34,999 nucleotides of DNA from a virus, in IMG/VR virus record IMGVR_UViG_3300042397_000647, positions 1-34,999 of that record; one strand, given 5' to 3'. A program made the translations under genes and the position numbers. Shown here in pieces: positions 1 through 6,248 of the stretch (positions within the stretch are counted from its first letter, which is position 1; each line of letters begins with the position of its first letter). The notes below the pieces were generated by a model, which saw only the letters and a list, made by a program, of their open reading frames with translations, had not been told where the DNA came from and ran no database searches.

Positions 1-1
1 A

Positions 2-268
2 TTGGCAGCAATAGGGGTGACAGGTATATTCTTTGTTGGTCGAAAGACCATCTGGGGATGGCTAGTATTACTTCTAAATGAATGCTTATGGATCGTATAT
101 GCTGTAACAACTAAGCAATACGGATTCATATTTGCAGCAATTGCATATGCCGTAGTATATATTAAATCCTTCTTACATTGGAGAAATGAAGATGAAGAAG
201 TAACAATCTCACATAATGAGATATTAACCAATGGTCATATTGACTCAAGGTATATTAAGATCAACTAA
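2..268 (+). CDS. Small multi-span membrane protein, 5' end outside window
   Basis: The open frame runs from the window edge (a TTG at base 2) for 88 codons. It has hydrophobic stretches at about residues 18-35 and 40-58, then a charged tail (NEDEEVT). Tryptophan-rich helices such as WGWLVLLLNECLWIVYA recall half of a PnuC/SWEET-type small transporter, but that is a resemblance only. The true start is probably upstream of the window. It heads a short plus-strand group with the peptide and tRNA that follow. Confidence 0.6.
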   Translation: MAAIGVTGIFFVGRKTIWGWLVLLLNECLWIVYAVTTKQYGFIFAAIAYAVVYIKSFLHWRNEDEEVTISHNEILTNGHIDSRYIKIN

Positions 269-277
269 AGGGCGGGA

Positions 278-358
278 ATGAAGACAATAATCTGGATCGG
301 AGTAATAGCTATCATAGTTCATATATGCGGAATAATTCTGCAAGTTTATATTAACTAG
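278..358 (+). CDS. 26-residue membrane peptide
   Basis: ATG start ten bases after the preceding stop. The peptide is almost entirely one hydrophobic helix (TIIWIGVIAIIVHICGIIL) ending QVYIN. The last base of its TAG stop is the first base of the downstream tRNA. Single-helix peptides like this are common in phages, but there is no recognisable family. A weak purine-rich GGGCGGG lies just before the ATG. Confidence 0.4.
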   Translation: MKTIIWIGVIAIIVHICGIILQVYIN

Positions 359-432
359 GGGATATAGCTTAATCTGGTGAAAGCAATTGTCTTATATACA
401 ATCGAGTCTGGGTTCAAATCCCAGTATCCCTA
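358..432 (+). tRNA. tRNA-Ile (anticodon UAU)
   Basis: Folds by eye as a full cloverleaf. The acceptor stem GGGGATA pairs with TATCCCT (first pair G-U). The D stem is GCTT/AAGC, the anticodon stem ATTGT/ACAAT with loop CTTATAT, and the T stem CTGGG/CCCAG with loop TTCAAAT. Bases 34-36 of the loop read TAT, so it should decode AUA isoleucine codons directly. No CCA end is encoded (the discriminator A is followed by CAA). AUA codons are frequent in the plus-strand genes of this window, which gives a reason to carry it. Confidence 0.85.
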
Positions 433-437
433 CAATA

Positions 438-446
438 TGGTACAAT
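438..446 (+). promoter_or_regulatory. Extended -10 promoter candidate
   Basis: TGGTACAAT directly after the tRNA and 7 bases before the next ATG. The same TGNTACAAT form occurs before 19931, 25286 and 29945. The short distance to the ATG would leave almost no leader. Confidence 0.35.
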
Positions 447-452
447 AAAGAC

Positions 453-650
453 ATGGACAATACAATGGATTATTTATCAGATAATGAAGATGAAGACAAA
501 TGGGACAATATCCAAAAGGCATGCTGGACTGGTTATAAGCAAGTAGGCATGAAGGATAAAGGTGGAAAACAGGTGCCTAATTGCGTACCTATTAAGAAGT
601 CCTTATTTGGCACAGAAGGACCACAGAACCTAATCCCAAGGAATAAGTAA
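453..650 (+). CDS. Small phage protein with GYKQVGMKDKGGKQVPNCVP motif
   Basis: 65 residues from ATG 453. An earlier in-frame ATG at 387 lies inside the tRNA and is rejected. The N-terminus is very acidic (DNEDEDKWDN). The C-terminal half carries the pattern CWTGYKQVGMK...G..VPNCVPI. From memory, similar G-MK-K-GK-VPNCVP tails occur at the ends of proteins in many phages, where the function is not settled. It is followed after one base by the next gene, so the two are likely co-transcribed. Confidence 0.65.
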   Translation: MDNTMDYLSDNEDEDKWDNIQKACWTGYKQVGMKDKGGKQVPNCVPIKKSLFGTEGPQNLIPRNK

Positions 651-651
651 T

Positions 652-825
652 ATGGGTATATTAGATAATTTTGAGGCATATGTAGAATGGGCGGAAGACC
701 AAAAGACAGAGAAATGCCATTACTGCCAAGCTATAGCTACATATAATGATCTAGCCGAAGTAGATAGAAACTATCAAGTAGTAGGCGTATGTGCATGTCA
801 TTCATTTAAAGGATTATCTTCCTAA
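652..825 (+). CDS. 57-residue putative zinc-binding protein
   Basis: ATG one base after the preceding stop. It has CHYC near residue 23 and CACH near residue 49, a possible four-ligand zinc site. No family recognised. Last gene of the plus-strand unit; a hairpin follows at 838-878. Confidence 0.55.
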   Translation: MGILDNFEAYVEWAEDQKTEKCHYCQAIATYNDLAEVDRNYQVVGVCACHSFKGLSS

Positions 826-837
826 TAAGCACAATAT

Positions 838-878
838 AGACCAAGGAATAAGCTCTAGAAATTAGAGCCATTTGGTCT
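838..878 (+). terminator. Nested hairpin after the plus-strand unit
   Basis: Outer stem AGACCAA (838-844) with TTGGTCT (872-878) and inner stem GCTCTA (852-857) with TAGAGC (863-868). There is no U-run after it, so it may be a processed or Rho-assisted end rather than a classic intrinsic terminator. Confidence 0.4.
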
Positions 879-1317
879 CTACCTACTATATCCCCCTCCA
901 TTTAATCTCCCTTCTATGAGCCTCCTAGAGGCTTATATAGTGGAGTATTGTGGAGTAAAGTGGAGAATCATACTATCAATTTATATCCAAATACTATCAT
1001 TATATATAGTTAAATATACCCATGTAATAGAACGCTACCATTTGATGTTCGTAATGTCAATGGCCCCATATAGCAGCATATTGGCCTATATTTGTCAATA
1101 GGTTTCATATAAAAAATTCCACGATTTATTTAATTTGTTCGTAAAGAGCAATTTTGGCCCATATTTATGCCAAAAAATTATGTCTAATTCTGCATAATAT
1201 ATATAACATTTTGTTATATTCTATGCAGATATTGACAGATTTTGATCTATTTGCTACAAATTCCAGGGTATTTTTATATGCGTCGTAAAGAGAAAATTTG
1301 GCCCATAAGATGGGCAT

Positions 1318-1358
1318 AAAAAAAATAGGACATATAACTAATTAAAGCTATATGTCCT
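1318..1358 (-). terminator. Intrinsic terminator
   Basis: On the minus strand AGGACATATA pairs with TATATGTCCT (10 bp, 12-base loop) and is followed by a run of eight T. It sits 15 bases after the stop of the gene at 1374-1718 and is the clearest intrinsic terminator in the window. Confidence 0.9.
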
Positions 1359-1373
1359 ACCAGGTATTCTATA

Positions 1374-1718
1374 TTAGAATGAATCTAAGTCCATTACGTA
1401 TTTAGGTTCTCTTACTCTTGTTTCTTTCATAGAGTCTATTGTGAGGTCTCTATCCACCGCCCCATATTTTGCCTCAATCATATCATTGAGAGCATCTGCT
1501 AGCATTAGCCCCTCAGATGTGTAGCCCTTGTCCCATTCTGACTTTAATCTAAGAGCATTGTATTGGATAATATACTTAACCAGTTCCATTAGCCTGTCTT
1601 GGGTGTATAAGGTATGTTCAGTTGTAAGTACATTAGCCATTACTGCTGGTGAGAAGTTAGCATTATTTAGATATGATGTTAGTTTTTCTGCCGCTTTGAA
1701 TTCGTCTGCTTTAGCCAT
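1374..1718 (-). CDS. Hypothetical phage protein, 114 residues
   Basis: Predicted mostly helical (MAKADEFKAAEKLTSYLNN...), with charged amphipathic stretches and no Cys or membrane segment. Monocistronic: it has its own promoter (-10 at 1739-1744) and a strong terminator (1318-1358). The start is set by GAAAGG upstream of the ATG. I do not recognise the family. Confidence 0.75.
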   Translation of the reverse strand: MAKADEFKAAEKLTSYLNNANFSPAVMANVLTTEHTLYTQDRLMELVKYIIQYNALRLKSEWDKGYTSEGLMLADALNDMIEAKYGAVDRDLTIDSMKETRVREPKYVMDLDSF

Positions 1719-1738
1719 GAGTTCCGCCTTTCGTTTTG

Positions 1739-1760
1739 ATTATACCATTGACCACTGACA
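1739..1760 (-). promoter_or_regulatory. TGTCAG-box promoter P1
   Basis: Read on the minus strand: TGTCAG, 10 bp, TATAAT (1739-1744), then AACGAAAGG before the ATG of the gene at 1374-1718. Same geometry as 14 other minus-strand promoters. Confidence 0.8.
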
Positions 1761-1772
1761 TTTGTAAATGAA

Positions 1773-1803
1773 GGGGGACCCGCCTCCGCAGAGGCAGGTC
1801 CCC
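1773..1803 (-). terminator. Strong GC hairpin after the Lsr2-like gene
   Basis: GGGGACC...GCCTC with GAGGC...GGTCCCC: 12 pairs with one mismatch and a 4-base loop, 12 bases after the stop of the 49-residue gene. No clear U-run. It also insulates promoter P1 from upstream transcription. Confidence 0.6.
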
Positions 1804-1814
1804 ACAGTTGGTTA

Positions 1815-1964
1815 TTACTTAGCTGTCTTCTTATCTGTGAAGACTACGCCTTCCTTTTCCGCCTTTGAGATCACGCCTAGAGCTGCAGCTGAGAAGCGAC
1901 CGCGCTTGCCTACTGAGATTCCCTGGGCCTTGAGGTATTCACGAGTTGTTGTTGATGTTGTCAT
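1815..1964 (-). CDS. Lsr2 C-terminal-like DNA-binding peptide (49 aa)
   Basis: Sequence pattern R-E-Y-L-K-A-Q-G-I-S-V-G-K-R-G-R-F-S-A, then AALGVISKAEK. It resembles the C-terminal DNA-binding domain of Lsr2 (known pattern: I-R-x-W-A-x-x-x-G-x-x-V-S-x-R-G-R-I-P), where the R-G-R loop enters the minor groove of AT-rich DNA. The N-terminal oligomerisation half of Lsr2 is absent. It could therefore act as a competitor or decoy of host Lsr2, or as a small regulator. AGAAAGG stands before the ATG. The promoter at 2001 lacks the TGTCAG box seen elsewhere, so this gene is probably controlled differently. Confidence 0.65.
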   Translation of the reverse strand: MTTSTTTREYLKAQGISVGKRGRFSAAALGVISKAEKEGVVFTDKKTAK

Positions 1965-2000
1965 TTGATTTGATCCTTTCTAGATCGAGTTGTTATATAT

Positions 2001-2019
2001 ATTATATCCGAATTTCGGG
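2001..2019 (-). promoter_or_regulatory. Promoter of the Lsr2-like gene, without TGTCAG box
   Basis: TATAAT at 2001-2006 (minus), preceded by CCGAAATTCGG, an 11-bp near-perfect palindrome, where other promoters have the TGTCAG box. An ATGTCCGAATTG element lies upstream at 2081-2092. Confidence 0.55.
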
Positions 2020-2114
2020 GATTTGTAAATAGGGTCGTAAAGCAATATTTTTGCCCGTGTCCCTTAGCATAATGACCGTTATGTCCGAATTGTCCATAAC
2101 GGCCCATGCTATCT

Positions 2115-2309
2115 TTATTTAGTTGTAAGTTCTAGTTCTTCGATGTTATAGGGCTCGATAAGGTTTCCCTTGTTGCGAGCAGGAAGTTTCTTCCATTCTG
2201 ATTTCGGAGTTGCCTCCGCAGCATACCAAGCCTCATCACGATTCTTGGCGGTGATAACAATATAATACTCCTGTACTACATCGCCATAGACTTTGTATTG
2301 ATTACTCAT
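2115..2309 (-). CDS. Hypothetical protein, 64 residues
   Basis: MSNQYKVYGDVVQEYYIVITAKNRDEAWYAAEATPKSEW: an alternating beta-like start followed by a helix with the phrase A-x-N-R-D-E-A-W-x-A-A. Small phage and actinobacterial proteins of this beta-alpha type are common, with no assigned role. Its ATG overlaps the stop of the preceding 45-residue gene (ATGA), so translation is coupled. Last gene of an operon running down from about 4324. Confidence 0.7.
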   Translation of the reverse strand: MSNQYKVYGDVVQEYYIVITAKNRDEAWYAAEATPKSEWKKLPARNKGNLIEPYNIEELELTTK

Positions 2310-2443
2310 AGCCCTACCTGTTCTACTCTATCTTTAATTAATTTAGCAATGATGTTATGGGCCTCGATGTTTTCTGTTTCTGACCCACCCCACAAAAGCT
2401 TTTGGGCTTTATTTAATTGATCGTTAATGTACTCATCACTCAT
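2306..2443 (-). CDS. Hypothetical protein, 45 residues
   Basis: Helical, MSDEYINDQLNKAQKLLW then E-N-I-E-A-H-N-I-I-A-K-L-I-K-D-R-V. The start overlaps the end of the acidic-tail gene upstream, and its stop overlaps the next ATG. Compact packing supports it as a real gene. Function unknown. Confidence 0.6.
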   Translation of the reverse strand: MSDEYINDQLNKAQKLLWGGSETENIEAHNIIAKLIKDRVEQVGL

Positions 2444-2753
2444 CTTCATCTTCGTCCTCCTCATCATCTTCAAACATTGTATCTACAATGTAGTCACGAT
2501 TAGTCATCCATTCAAGCACATCGTCTTGATGTTGTTCCGCACCATATTCCAGGGAGAACCCGTGTCCAGCCTCTACAGCCTCGCACAGGTGTTCCCACAT
2601 CTGGTCTTGGGTTACCTTGGCCTTGTAGGTCTCATCCTCTAGGATGTTATTAATGGTCGACCACGTCCATAGCCATACCATAGATAAGCCGAGGTCGGTG
2701 GTGTCAAGAATCTTTAAACATTCGTTTAGTTTATCTTTATCTTCAGACTTCAT
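2436..2753 (-). CDS. Hypothetical protein with acidic C-terminus, 105 residues
   Basis: A W-rich middle (SMVWLWTWSTINNIL) and a strongly acidic tail (FEDDEEDEDEDE). Acidic small phage proteins can mimic DNA or bind basic host proteins, but nothing here proves that. It overlaps both neighbours by about 8-11 bases, in the operon reading down from P2 and P3. Confidence 0.7.
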   Translation of the reverse strand: MKSEDKDKLNECLKILDTTDLGLSMVWLWTWSTINNILEDETYKAKVTQDQMWEHLCEAVEAGHGFSLEYGAEQHQDDVLEWMTNRDYIVDTMFEDDEEDEDEDE

Positions 2754-3030
2754 TACGTGCTCCTATCGCAAATGATAAATCATATGTTAGTTGATACAGT
2801 TCTACCAGCATATCTAAGCGCCCTTCACATTCTGTTCGGACCATAGAATCCATTGCCTCTTCAGACAACTCCTCTTGCTCTAATGCGCTTGCTAGGTCTT
2901 GCTCAGCAATTAACATTAGATTCTTTAGTTCACCGTGCATTATATCTAATCCACTAACACCTGCATTAACTAAACGTTGCAAGTGGGGAGGGAGCACAGG
3001 GTCCTTCTCTACTTCTGGATAAAATTGCAT
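2743..3030 (-). CDS. Hypothetical helical protein, 95 residues
   Basis: Leu- and Glu-rich, no Trp, one Cys; it probably forms a helical bundle. The AACGAAAGG leader and promoter P2 lie inside the end of the upstream gene, so this gene can be expressed on its own or with the longer transcript. No family recognised. Confidence 0.7.
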   Translation of the reverse strand: MQFYPEVEKDPVLPPHLQRLVNAGVSGLDIMHGELKNLMLIAEQDLASALEQEELSEEAMDSMVRTECEGRLDMLVELYQLTYDLSFAIGARNEV

Positions 3031-3287
3031 TATTCATACCTTTCGTTAGTAGAGTTCATTATATCAGTTGCCACTGACAATAAATGACTGGTTGCTATAA
3101 TCTGTCCATTTAAAGATATGTCTTCAATCTCTAATGACTGATAGTCCTTTGAATCCATGTTATATTCAAACTGAGACATCTCTTCTTGAACCCGTTCTGA
3201 ATCTTGCTCTAAGCTAATTAGATGTAACTTCATATATTCTAAGAATTGAGATGATCTAGTCAAAGTAACCCTCCGACCATAATCCAT
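3030..3287 (-). CDS. Hypothetical coiled-coil-like protein, 85 residues
   Basis: Charged helices (EYMKLHLISLEQDSERVQEE). Its last 15 codons (SVATDIMNSTNERYE) also encode promoter P2 and the ribosome-binding leader of the next gene. TNER is read from the same bases as AACGAAAGG, a clear case of regulatory sequence shaping a protein end. Confidence 0.65.
   Translation of the reverse strand: MDYGRRVTLTRSSQFLEYMKLHLISLEQDSERVQEEMSQFEYNMDSKDYQSLEIEDISLNGQIIATSHLLSVATDIMNSTNERYE
3058..3079 (-). promoter_or_regulatory. TGTCAG-box promoter P2, inside a coding region
   Basis: TGTCAG, 10 bp, TATAAT (3058-3063), within the 3' end of the gene at 3030-3287 and followed by AACGAAAGG before the ATG at 3030. 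Same geometry as the intergenic promoters. Confidence 0.75.
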
Positions 3288-3405
3288 CTAAAAAGTCTGC
3301 TGTCTTTTCTAATGACTTTTCAGTCGGCAGTCCCTTAGAGTCATATAGAGCCTTAGTAACAACAGCCCTCATATCATTCAAGTCATCCATTGTATAACCT
3401 AGCAT
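3256..3405 (-). CDS. Hypothetical protein, 49 residues
   Basis: MLGYTMDDLNDMRAVVTKAL, then a helix ending LDGLWSEGYFD. The start overlaps the previous stop (TAATG), and its 3' end overlaps the next gene by 32 bases. Unknown function; the tight overlap on both sides is the main support. Confidence 0.55.
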   Translation of the reverse strand: MLGYTMDDLNDMRAVVTKALYDSKGLPTEKSLEKTADFLDGLWSEGYFD

Positions 3406-3554
3406 TAATCTACCTCGTATTCATGTAAATAGTTTAGTACATTATGTATATTGCAATCACAATCTCCACCCATATTATCCATAAAATCTACATGGCCAAA
3501 GTTGTCCTGATATATTGTATTAATTACTTCATTAAATACTTCTGTTTTTGTCAT
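3405..3554 (-). CDS. Hypothetical protein, 49 residues
   Basis: I chose ATG 3554, which overlaps the upstream TGA (ATGA), over a longer frame to 3629 that runs deep into the upstream gene. Sequence MTKTEVFNEVINTIYQDNFG, then D-N-M-G-G-D-C-D-C and a C-terminal helix. The close Cys pair could bind metal. Function unknown. Confidence 0.6.
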   Translation of the reverse strand: MTKTEVFNEVINTIYQDNFGHVDFMDNMGGDCDCNIHNVLNYLHEYEVD

Positions 3555-4324
3555 GCTTTTACCTTTTCTGTAGATTCCAATAATACCATGTGGGTCTGAC
3601 ATTTTTTCATAGCCTCTTCGTCTTGCCAAGAACCTCGGCTACATTCTGAGCAGAATTCACCGCAGTCATCTTCGCAATAAGATAATGTGTCATAAGATTG
3701 GCATGCATAGCAACGATTCTCCCATTCAACCAATTCTTTTACATCACCACGAACAATCTCATACTCCCCACCCCAGCCTGTTTCCTCCTCATATTCTAAA
3801 GTTAGAACACAGTTAGGAACAAGTAATGATAGTTTAGTTAGAATAGTTACAGCAGGTGACCATGCAGTCTCATACTTATATACAACCCAGTTGTCATCGC
3901 CATCTGATTTATATTCAAGTAATTCTGTATTTGGATATTCATCTCCGTCACGGACGGCTACATCCCATTTAGTTCCCCAGTTGGTGTTATTCCAAGAATA
4001 CCAATCCTTCTGAGTTTTAGCGTGAGCAATTTCTTGTGCAAACCAATTAGGGTCTTTTGTATCTGCACCTGAACGTGTTGGCTGGCAGGCATATTCCTCA
4101 TCAGTAATTCCGTCATCTTTATATGAATGAATGTTGAAGAAAGAAAAAACGGGATTAGAATAAGTTACCTGTTCAATCTTAGTAGGAAATCCCATAGAAG
4201 AAATATCACCCATACCGAATGTCTCTTGTGCTAGAGTAAATGGAGCATTCAATCTATCTTTAATTGAATCTACTTGGTCCTTCGGACCTTGGATTGTTAA
4301 TGTGTTATACACCCAATTTGGCAT
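3551..4324 (-). CDS. Api92-like / DUF1281-type protein with zinc-ribbon tail
   Basis: 257 residues beginning MPNWVYNTLTIQG, the hallmark start of the Api92-like ferredoxin-fold family (DUF1281 and relatives) found on phages and plasmids; the biochemical role is not established. A Trp/Asp-rich middle (TNWGTKWDVAV, ETGWGGEYEIV) fits that family. Residues about 207-232 contain C-x2-C, a second CxxxC group and C-x2-C, a likely zinc-binding extension. First gene of the operon under P3, with AACGAAAGG before the ATG. Confidence 0.75.
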   Translation of the reverse strand: MPNWVYNTLTIQGPKDQVDSIKDRLNAPFTLAQETFGMGDISSMGFPTKIEQVTYSNPVFSFFNIHSYKDDGITDEEYACQPTRSGADTKDPNWFAQEIAHAKTQKDWYSWNNTNWGTKWDVAVRDGDEYPNTELLEYKSDGDDNWVVYKYETAWSPAVTILTKLSLLVPNCVLTLEYEEETGWGGEYEIVRGDVKELVEWENRCYACQSYDTLSYCEDDCGEFCSECSRGSWQDEEAMKKCQTHMVLLESTEKVKA

Positions 4325-4352
4325 ATGAATATCCTTTCGTTGATATGTTCTT

Positions 4353-4374
4353 ATTATAGACTAGACCACTGACA
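4353..4374 (-). promoter_or_regulatory. TGTCAG-box promoter P3
   Basis: TGTCAG (4369-4374), 10 bp, TATAAT (4353-4358), then AACGAAAGG before the Api92-like gene. A near-consensus TGTGG-N6-TCACA palindrome lies at 4420-4435. Confidence 0.8.
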
Positions 4375-4419
4375 AATGGAATAGCAAATGGGTGTGAGTC
4401 ACACCACATTTTTGATAAT

Positions 4420-4435
4420 TGTGGTCAACATCACA
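4420..4435. promoter_or_regulatory. Crp/GlxR-like site, one mismatch
   Basis: TGTGGTCAACATCACA: 9 of 10 consensus bases of TGTGA-N6-TCACA. Its centre is about 81 bp upstream of the predicted P3 start, and AAATTCCAGGG follows at 4438-4448. A second palindrome, GTGTGAGTCACAC, lies at 4393-4405. Confidence 0.6.
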
Positions 4436-4635
4436 GCAAATTCCAGGGAATATAATTGACAGTCGTAAAACAAATATGCTACCCTCAAGTCTTTGCGGGC
4501 AAAAGAATCCCCCTAGGATCAGAGTTGAAGCTGACTAGGGGGTATGAATATGGCTGCTAGATTTCCAACGAAAGAAATAAACCGCTTTACTTAGCACCTG
4601 GCCCGTAGACTAATAGATGCACCATTTCATTCTTC

Positions 4636-4662
4636 ATTAAAAACAAGACCATAGGTCCTGGT
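4636..4662 (-). terminator. Intrinsic terminator
   Basis: Minus strand: CAGGACC, TAT loop, GGTCTTG (7 pairs with one G-U), then TTTTT. It closes the operon ending with the gene at 4667-5032. Confidence 0.75.
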
Positions 4663-4666
4663 TTAA

Positions 4667-5032
4667 TTATACCATAACTAGCCTACTATATTTATCGACA
4701 AATGCGGCTAATGATAAAGTAAATACAACTGTTTGGAGGTCCTCTTCATACAGTGTAAACGTTTGTGTGGCCCAATTGATTACAGGAATCTTGTGCTCGT
4801 TGTCTAGGATGTGATTAATGCTAAGGCCCCATCCAGTTGTTTGGGCCCACTCATCTCCAATTAGATTAGAGATAGTAATACGTGTTGCATATGAAGGGTC
4901 CTGCCACCTTGATTCTGCAGCGCTTACAGCATTGGCTAGTTTTGCTAGCATGTCATAGCCCGCCCAGTGTCCATATAGATATAGTGTGTCGCCCTTGGAA
5001 TCTTTAAATCCAAAGTTTGCTCTGTCGCCCAT
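4667..5032 (-). CDS. Conserved phage protein MGDRANFGF family
   Basis: 121 residues starting MGDRANFGFKDSKGDTLYLYGHWAG. I recognise the M-G-D-R-x-N followed by L-Y-x-H-W-x-G layout as a recurrent actinophage and actinobacterial family of unknown function. A later W-A-T-Q-T-F-T stretch is consistent with a beta-rich fold. Last gene of the long operon starting at P6; it starts one base after the stop of the zinc-ribbon gene. Confidence 0.75.
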   Translation of the reverse strand: MGDRANFGFKDSKGDTLYLYGHWAGYDMLAKLANAVSAAESRWQDPSYATRITISNLIGDEWAQTTGWGLSINHILDNEHKIPVINWATQTFTLYEEDLQTVVFTLSLAAFVDKYSRLVMV

Positions 5033-5033
5033 T

Positions 5034-5228
5034 TTATTCCGCCGTTTCTAGTTGAGGTACTACTTCCGCCTTATTCAATTCTATCACTTCATACGAGACC
5101 TTGTCAAGGCCTGGCTTAAACTTGTTAAAATGATGACCACAGAAAGCAAGCTCGCCGCTGACCATCTTAACTAAATACATTGCAGGTACTACTGAATTAC
5201 ATTTATCGCAACCGATCCATTCATTCAC
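5034..5228 (-). CDS. DUF7455-like zinc-ribbon protein
   Basis: 64 residues: CDKC at residues 8-11 and FCGHHFNKF at about 29-37. This is the C-x2-C ... L-x-F-C-G-H-H arrangement of the small actinobacterial DUF7455 family, whose function is unknown. The start is GTG, overlapping the upstream TGA (GTGA) and preceded by GGAGG; the nearby ATG is out of frame. Confidence 0.75.
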   Translation of the reverse strand: MNEWIGCDKCNSVVPAMYLVKMVSGELAFCGHHFNKFKPGLDKVSYEVIELNKAEVVPQLETAE

Positions 5229-5371
5229 AGCGATCCTCCTTCAATCATTTCGGAAAGACGGTCAAGAATCCATGAGTCAATGTCATTGATATCAATCTCT
5301 GACAACTTCTCCATGATTTCTTCACGAGCAAACTTATACCCGTCGTCCCAACCATCTTTATAATCTGACAT
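5225..5371 (-). CDS. Hypothetical protein, 48 residues
   Basis: MSDYKDGWDDGYKFAREEIMEKL: a D-G-W-x-D-G-Y-x-x-A-R-E-E helix, a pattern seen in many small phage proteins. It ends EGGSL, where the GGAGG encoding this end doubles as the ribosome-binding site for the next gene. Unknown function. Confidence 0.65.
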   Translation of the reverse strand: MSDYKDGWDDGYKFAREEIMEKLSEIDINDIDSWILDRLSEMIEGGSL

Positions 5372-5379
5372 GTTCTCTC

Positions 5380-5583
5380 CTAATATCCTGTCGCTTCTTT
5401 TTCTGACCAGTAACTTTCAGTTAGATTGTACTTGTCACGAATGCGACTTACTTTCTCAATACTACCAGTTCCGATGTTGAATGTCAACGGTGGAATAAAT
5501 TCAGGGTCAAGCCCTGTGATTTGTGCATCCCAATAGGCCCTCTCAAGAGAGAGCCTATCAGGAGCGGTAAGTTCAAAGTACAT
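5380..5583 (-). CDS. Hypothetical protein, 67 residues
   Basis: The start is taken at ATG 5583 (MYFELTAPDRLSLERAYW), which overlaps the upstream TAA (TAATG); a GTG two codons earlier is less likely. It contains LTFNIGTGSIEKVSRIRDKYNL. No family recognised. Confidence 0.65.
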   Translation of the reverse strand: MYFELTAPDRLSLERAYWDAQITGLDPEFIPPLTFNIGTGSIEKVSRIRDKYNLTESYWSEKEATGY

Positions 5584-6248
5584 TAGCACTCCCTAACATG
5601 ACATACTTCTTGGTCACCAATTTCAATGCGACCTGATTGTGAATCAACATAAAGATTATCTGTAATCTCATCTTCGATGTCGTAGTCCTCAAGCAAATCT
5701 AATTCAATGGTTCCGCTAACTTCGATAGTTGCAGTCCATTCAACTGTTCGAGTAAGTTCGATACCAAGCGCTTCAGCAATTGAACGAAGTGTGTCTTGGT
5801 CACCCGAATCAGGATATGCCTCAGCAATAATATCCTTGGCAGTATTAATCTTAGATTGAAGAACTCCATTTTGCTTTTGTGCTTGACGAGCATTGTGTAG
5901 GTCCCACTCAAGGCTGGTAACCTTAGATGTGGTGAACTCAGGGTCGGAGTAACCTTTAATTACTTTATATGTAACTAGTAAATCAGGATTGTATTCTACT
6001 GCAGGTGAGTGGAATGCATCTGAACCGATTATTGTATCTTCCATTTTTTCCTCTTTCGTTTGGTTTGAAGGTGTAATTGTAGCATGCTCCACTGACAATA
6101 AGGTGGTCTTACGGCCACATGGACATGTGAGTTGTGTCACACCTGAAGGAAATCCAAATCCATCAGATGATGTAAGTTCAATTAAAGAATCGCATTCATC
6201 TGGGTCACAGACAAATGTATATTTACTTGATATGAGTTCGTTGGTCAT
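5583..6248 (-). CDS. Zinc-ribbon plus C-terminal domain protein with an embedded promoter and internal start
   Basis: 221 residues from ATG 6248, which overlaps the upstream TGA (ATGA). The N-terminal part (about residues 1-60) has C-x4-C and C-x-C, a possible zinc site. After it comes LLSVEHATITPSNQTKEEK, which is exactly promoter P4 (TGTCAG, 10 bp, TACAAT) and an ACGAAAGAGG leader read as codons, followed by ATG 6044. From there a 153-residue product begins MEDTIIGSDAFHS and ends EWTATIEVSGTIELDLLEDYD... The frame never closes between the two parts. So two separate genes have fused, or one gene yields long and short forms. Function unknown. Confidence 0.65.
   Translation of the reverse strand: MTNELISSKYTFVCDPDECDSLIELTSSDGFGFPSGVTQLTCPCGRKTTLLSVEHATITPSNQTKEEKMEDTIIGSDAFHSPAVEYNPDLLVTYKVIKGYSDPEFTTSKVTSLEWDLHNARQAQKQNGVLQSKINTAKDIIAEAYPDSGDQDTLRSIAEALGIELTRTVEWTATIEVSGTIELDLLEDYDIEDEITDNLYVDSQSGRIEIGDQEVCHVREC
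6076..6097 (-). promoter_or_regulatory. TGTCAG-box promoter P4, inside an open frame
   Basis: TGTCAG (6092-6097), 10 bp, TACAAT (6076-6081), then ACGAAAGAGG and ATG 6044. Matches the other promoters in every element although it lies in coding sequence. Confidence 0.75.

Larger units (their letters stand above)
826..1373. other. Gene-free gap between convergent units
   Basis: AT-rich stretch with no convincing gene; a 61-codon plus-strand frame at 916-1101 has no good start signal. It holds the hairpin at 838-878, three TGGAG repeats near 940-975, two copies of a 25-bp sequence beginning TCGTAAAGAG and ending TTTGGCCCATA (1139-1163 and 1283-1307), one AAATTCCAGGG element (1258-1268) and the minus-strand terminator at 1318-1358. 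TCGTAA and AAATTCCAGGG also recur upstream of the minus-strand promoters, so this gap may contain worn copies of that control module. Confidence 0.6.
4325..4666. other. 342-bp control region without a gene
   Basis: Holds, in minus-strand order: the terminator of the upstream operon (4636-4662), a GC hairpin CCCCCTAG/CTAGGGGG at 4509-4542 (8-bp stem, 18-base loop) followed on the plus strand by a 16-codon frame I do not believe, a TTTGCGGGC tail element, TCGTAA, AAATTCCAGGG, the Crp-like site and promoter P3. The hairpin at 4509-4542 has no assigned role. Confidence 0.6.

Noticed and set aside
387-452. Upstream extension of the gene at 453-650
   Set aside because: The ATG at 387 lies inside the tRNA-Ile; the start at 453 is more plausible.
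916-1101. 61-codon plus-strand frame in the convergent gap
   Set aside because: No ribosome site, composition like the surrounding AT-rich spacer, and it covers hairpins and repeats; probably not a gene.
4548-4600. 16-codon plus-strand frame near the 4509-4542 hairpin
   Set aside because: Too short and without support; the purine stretch near it is not placed before its ATG.
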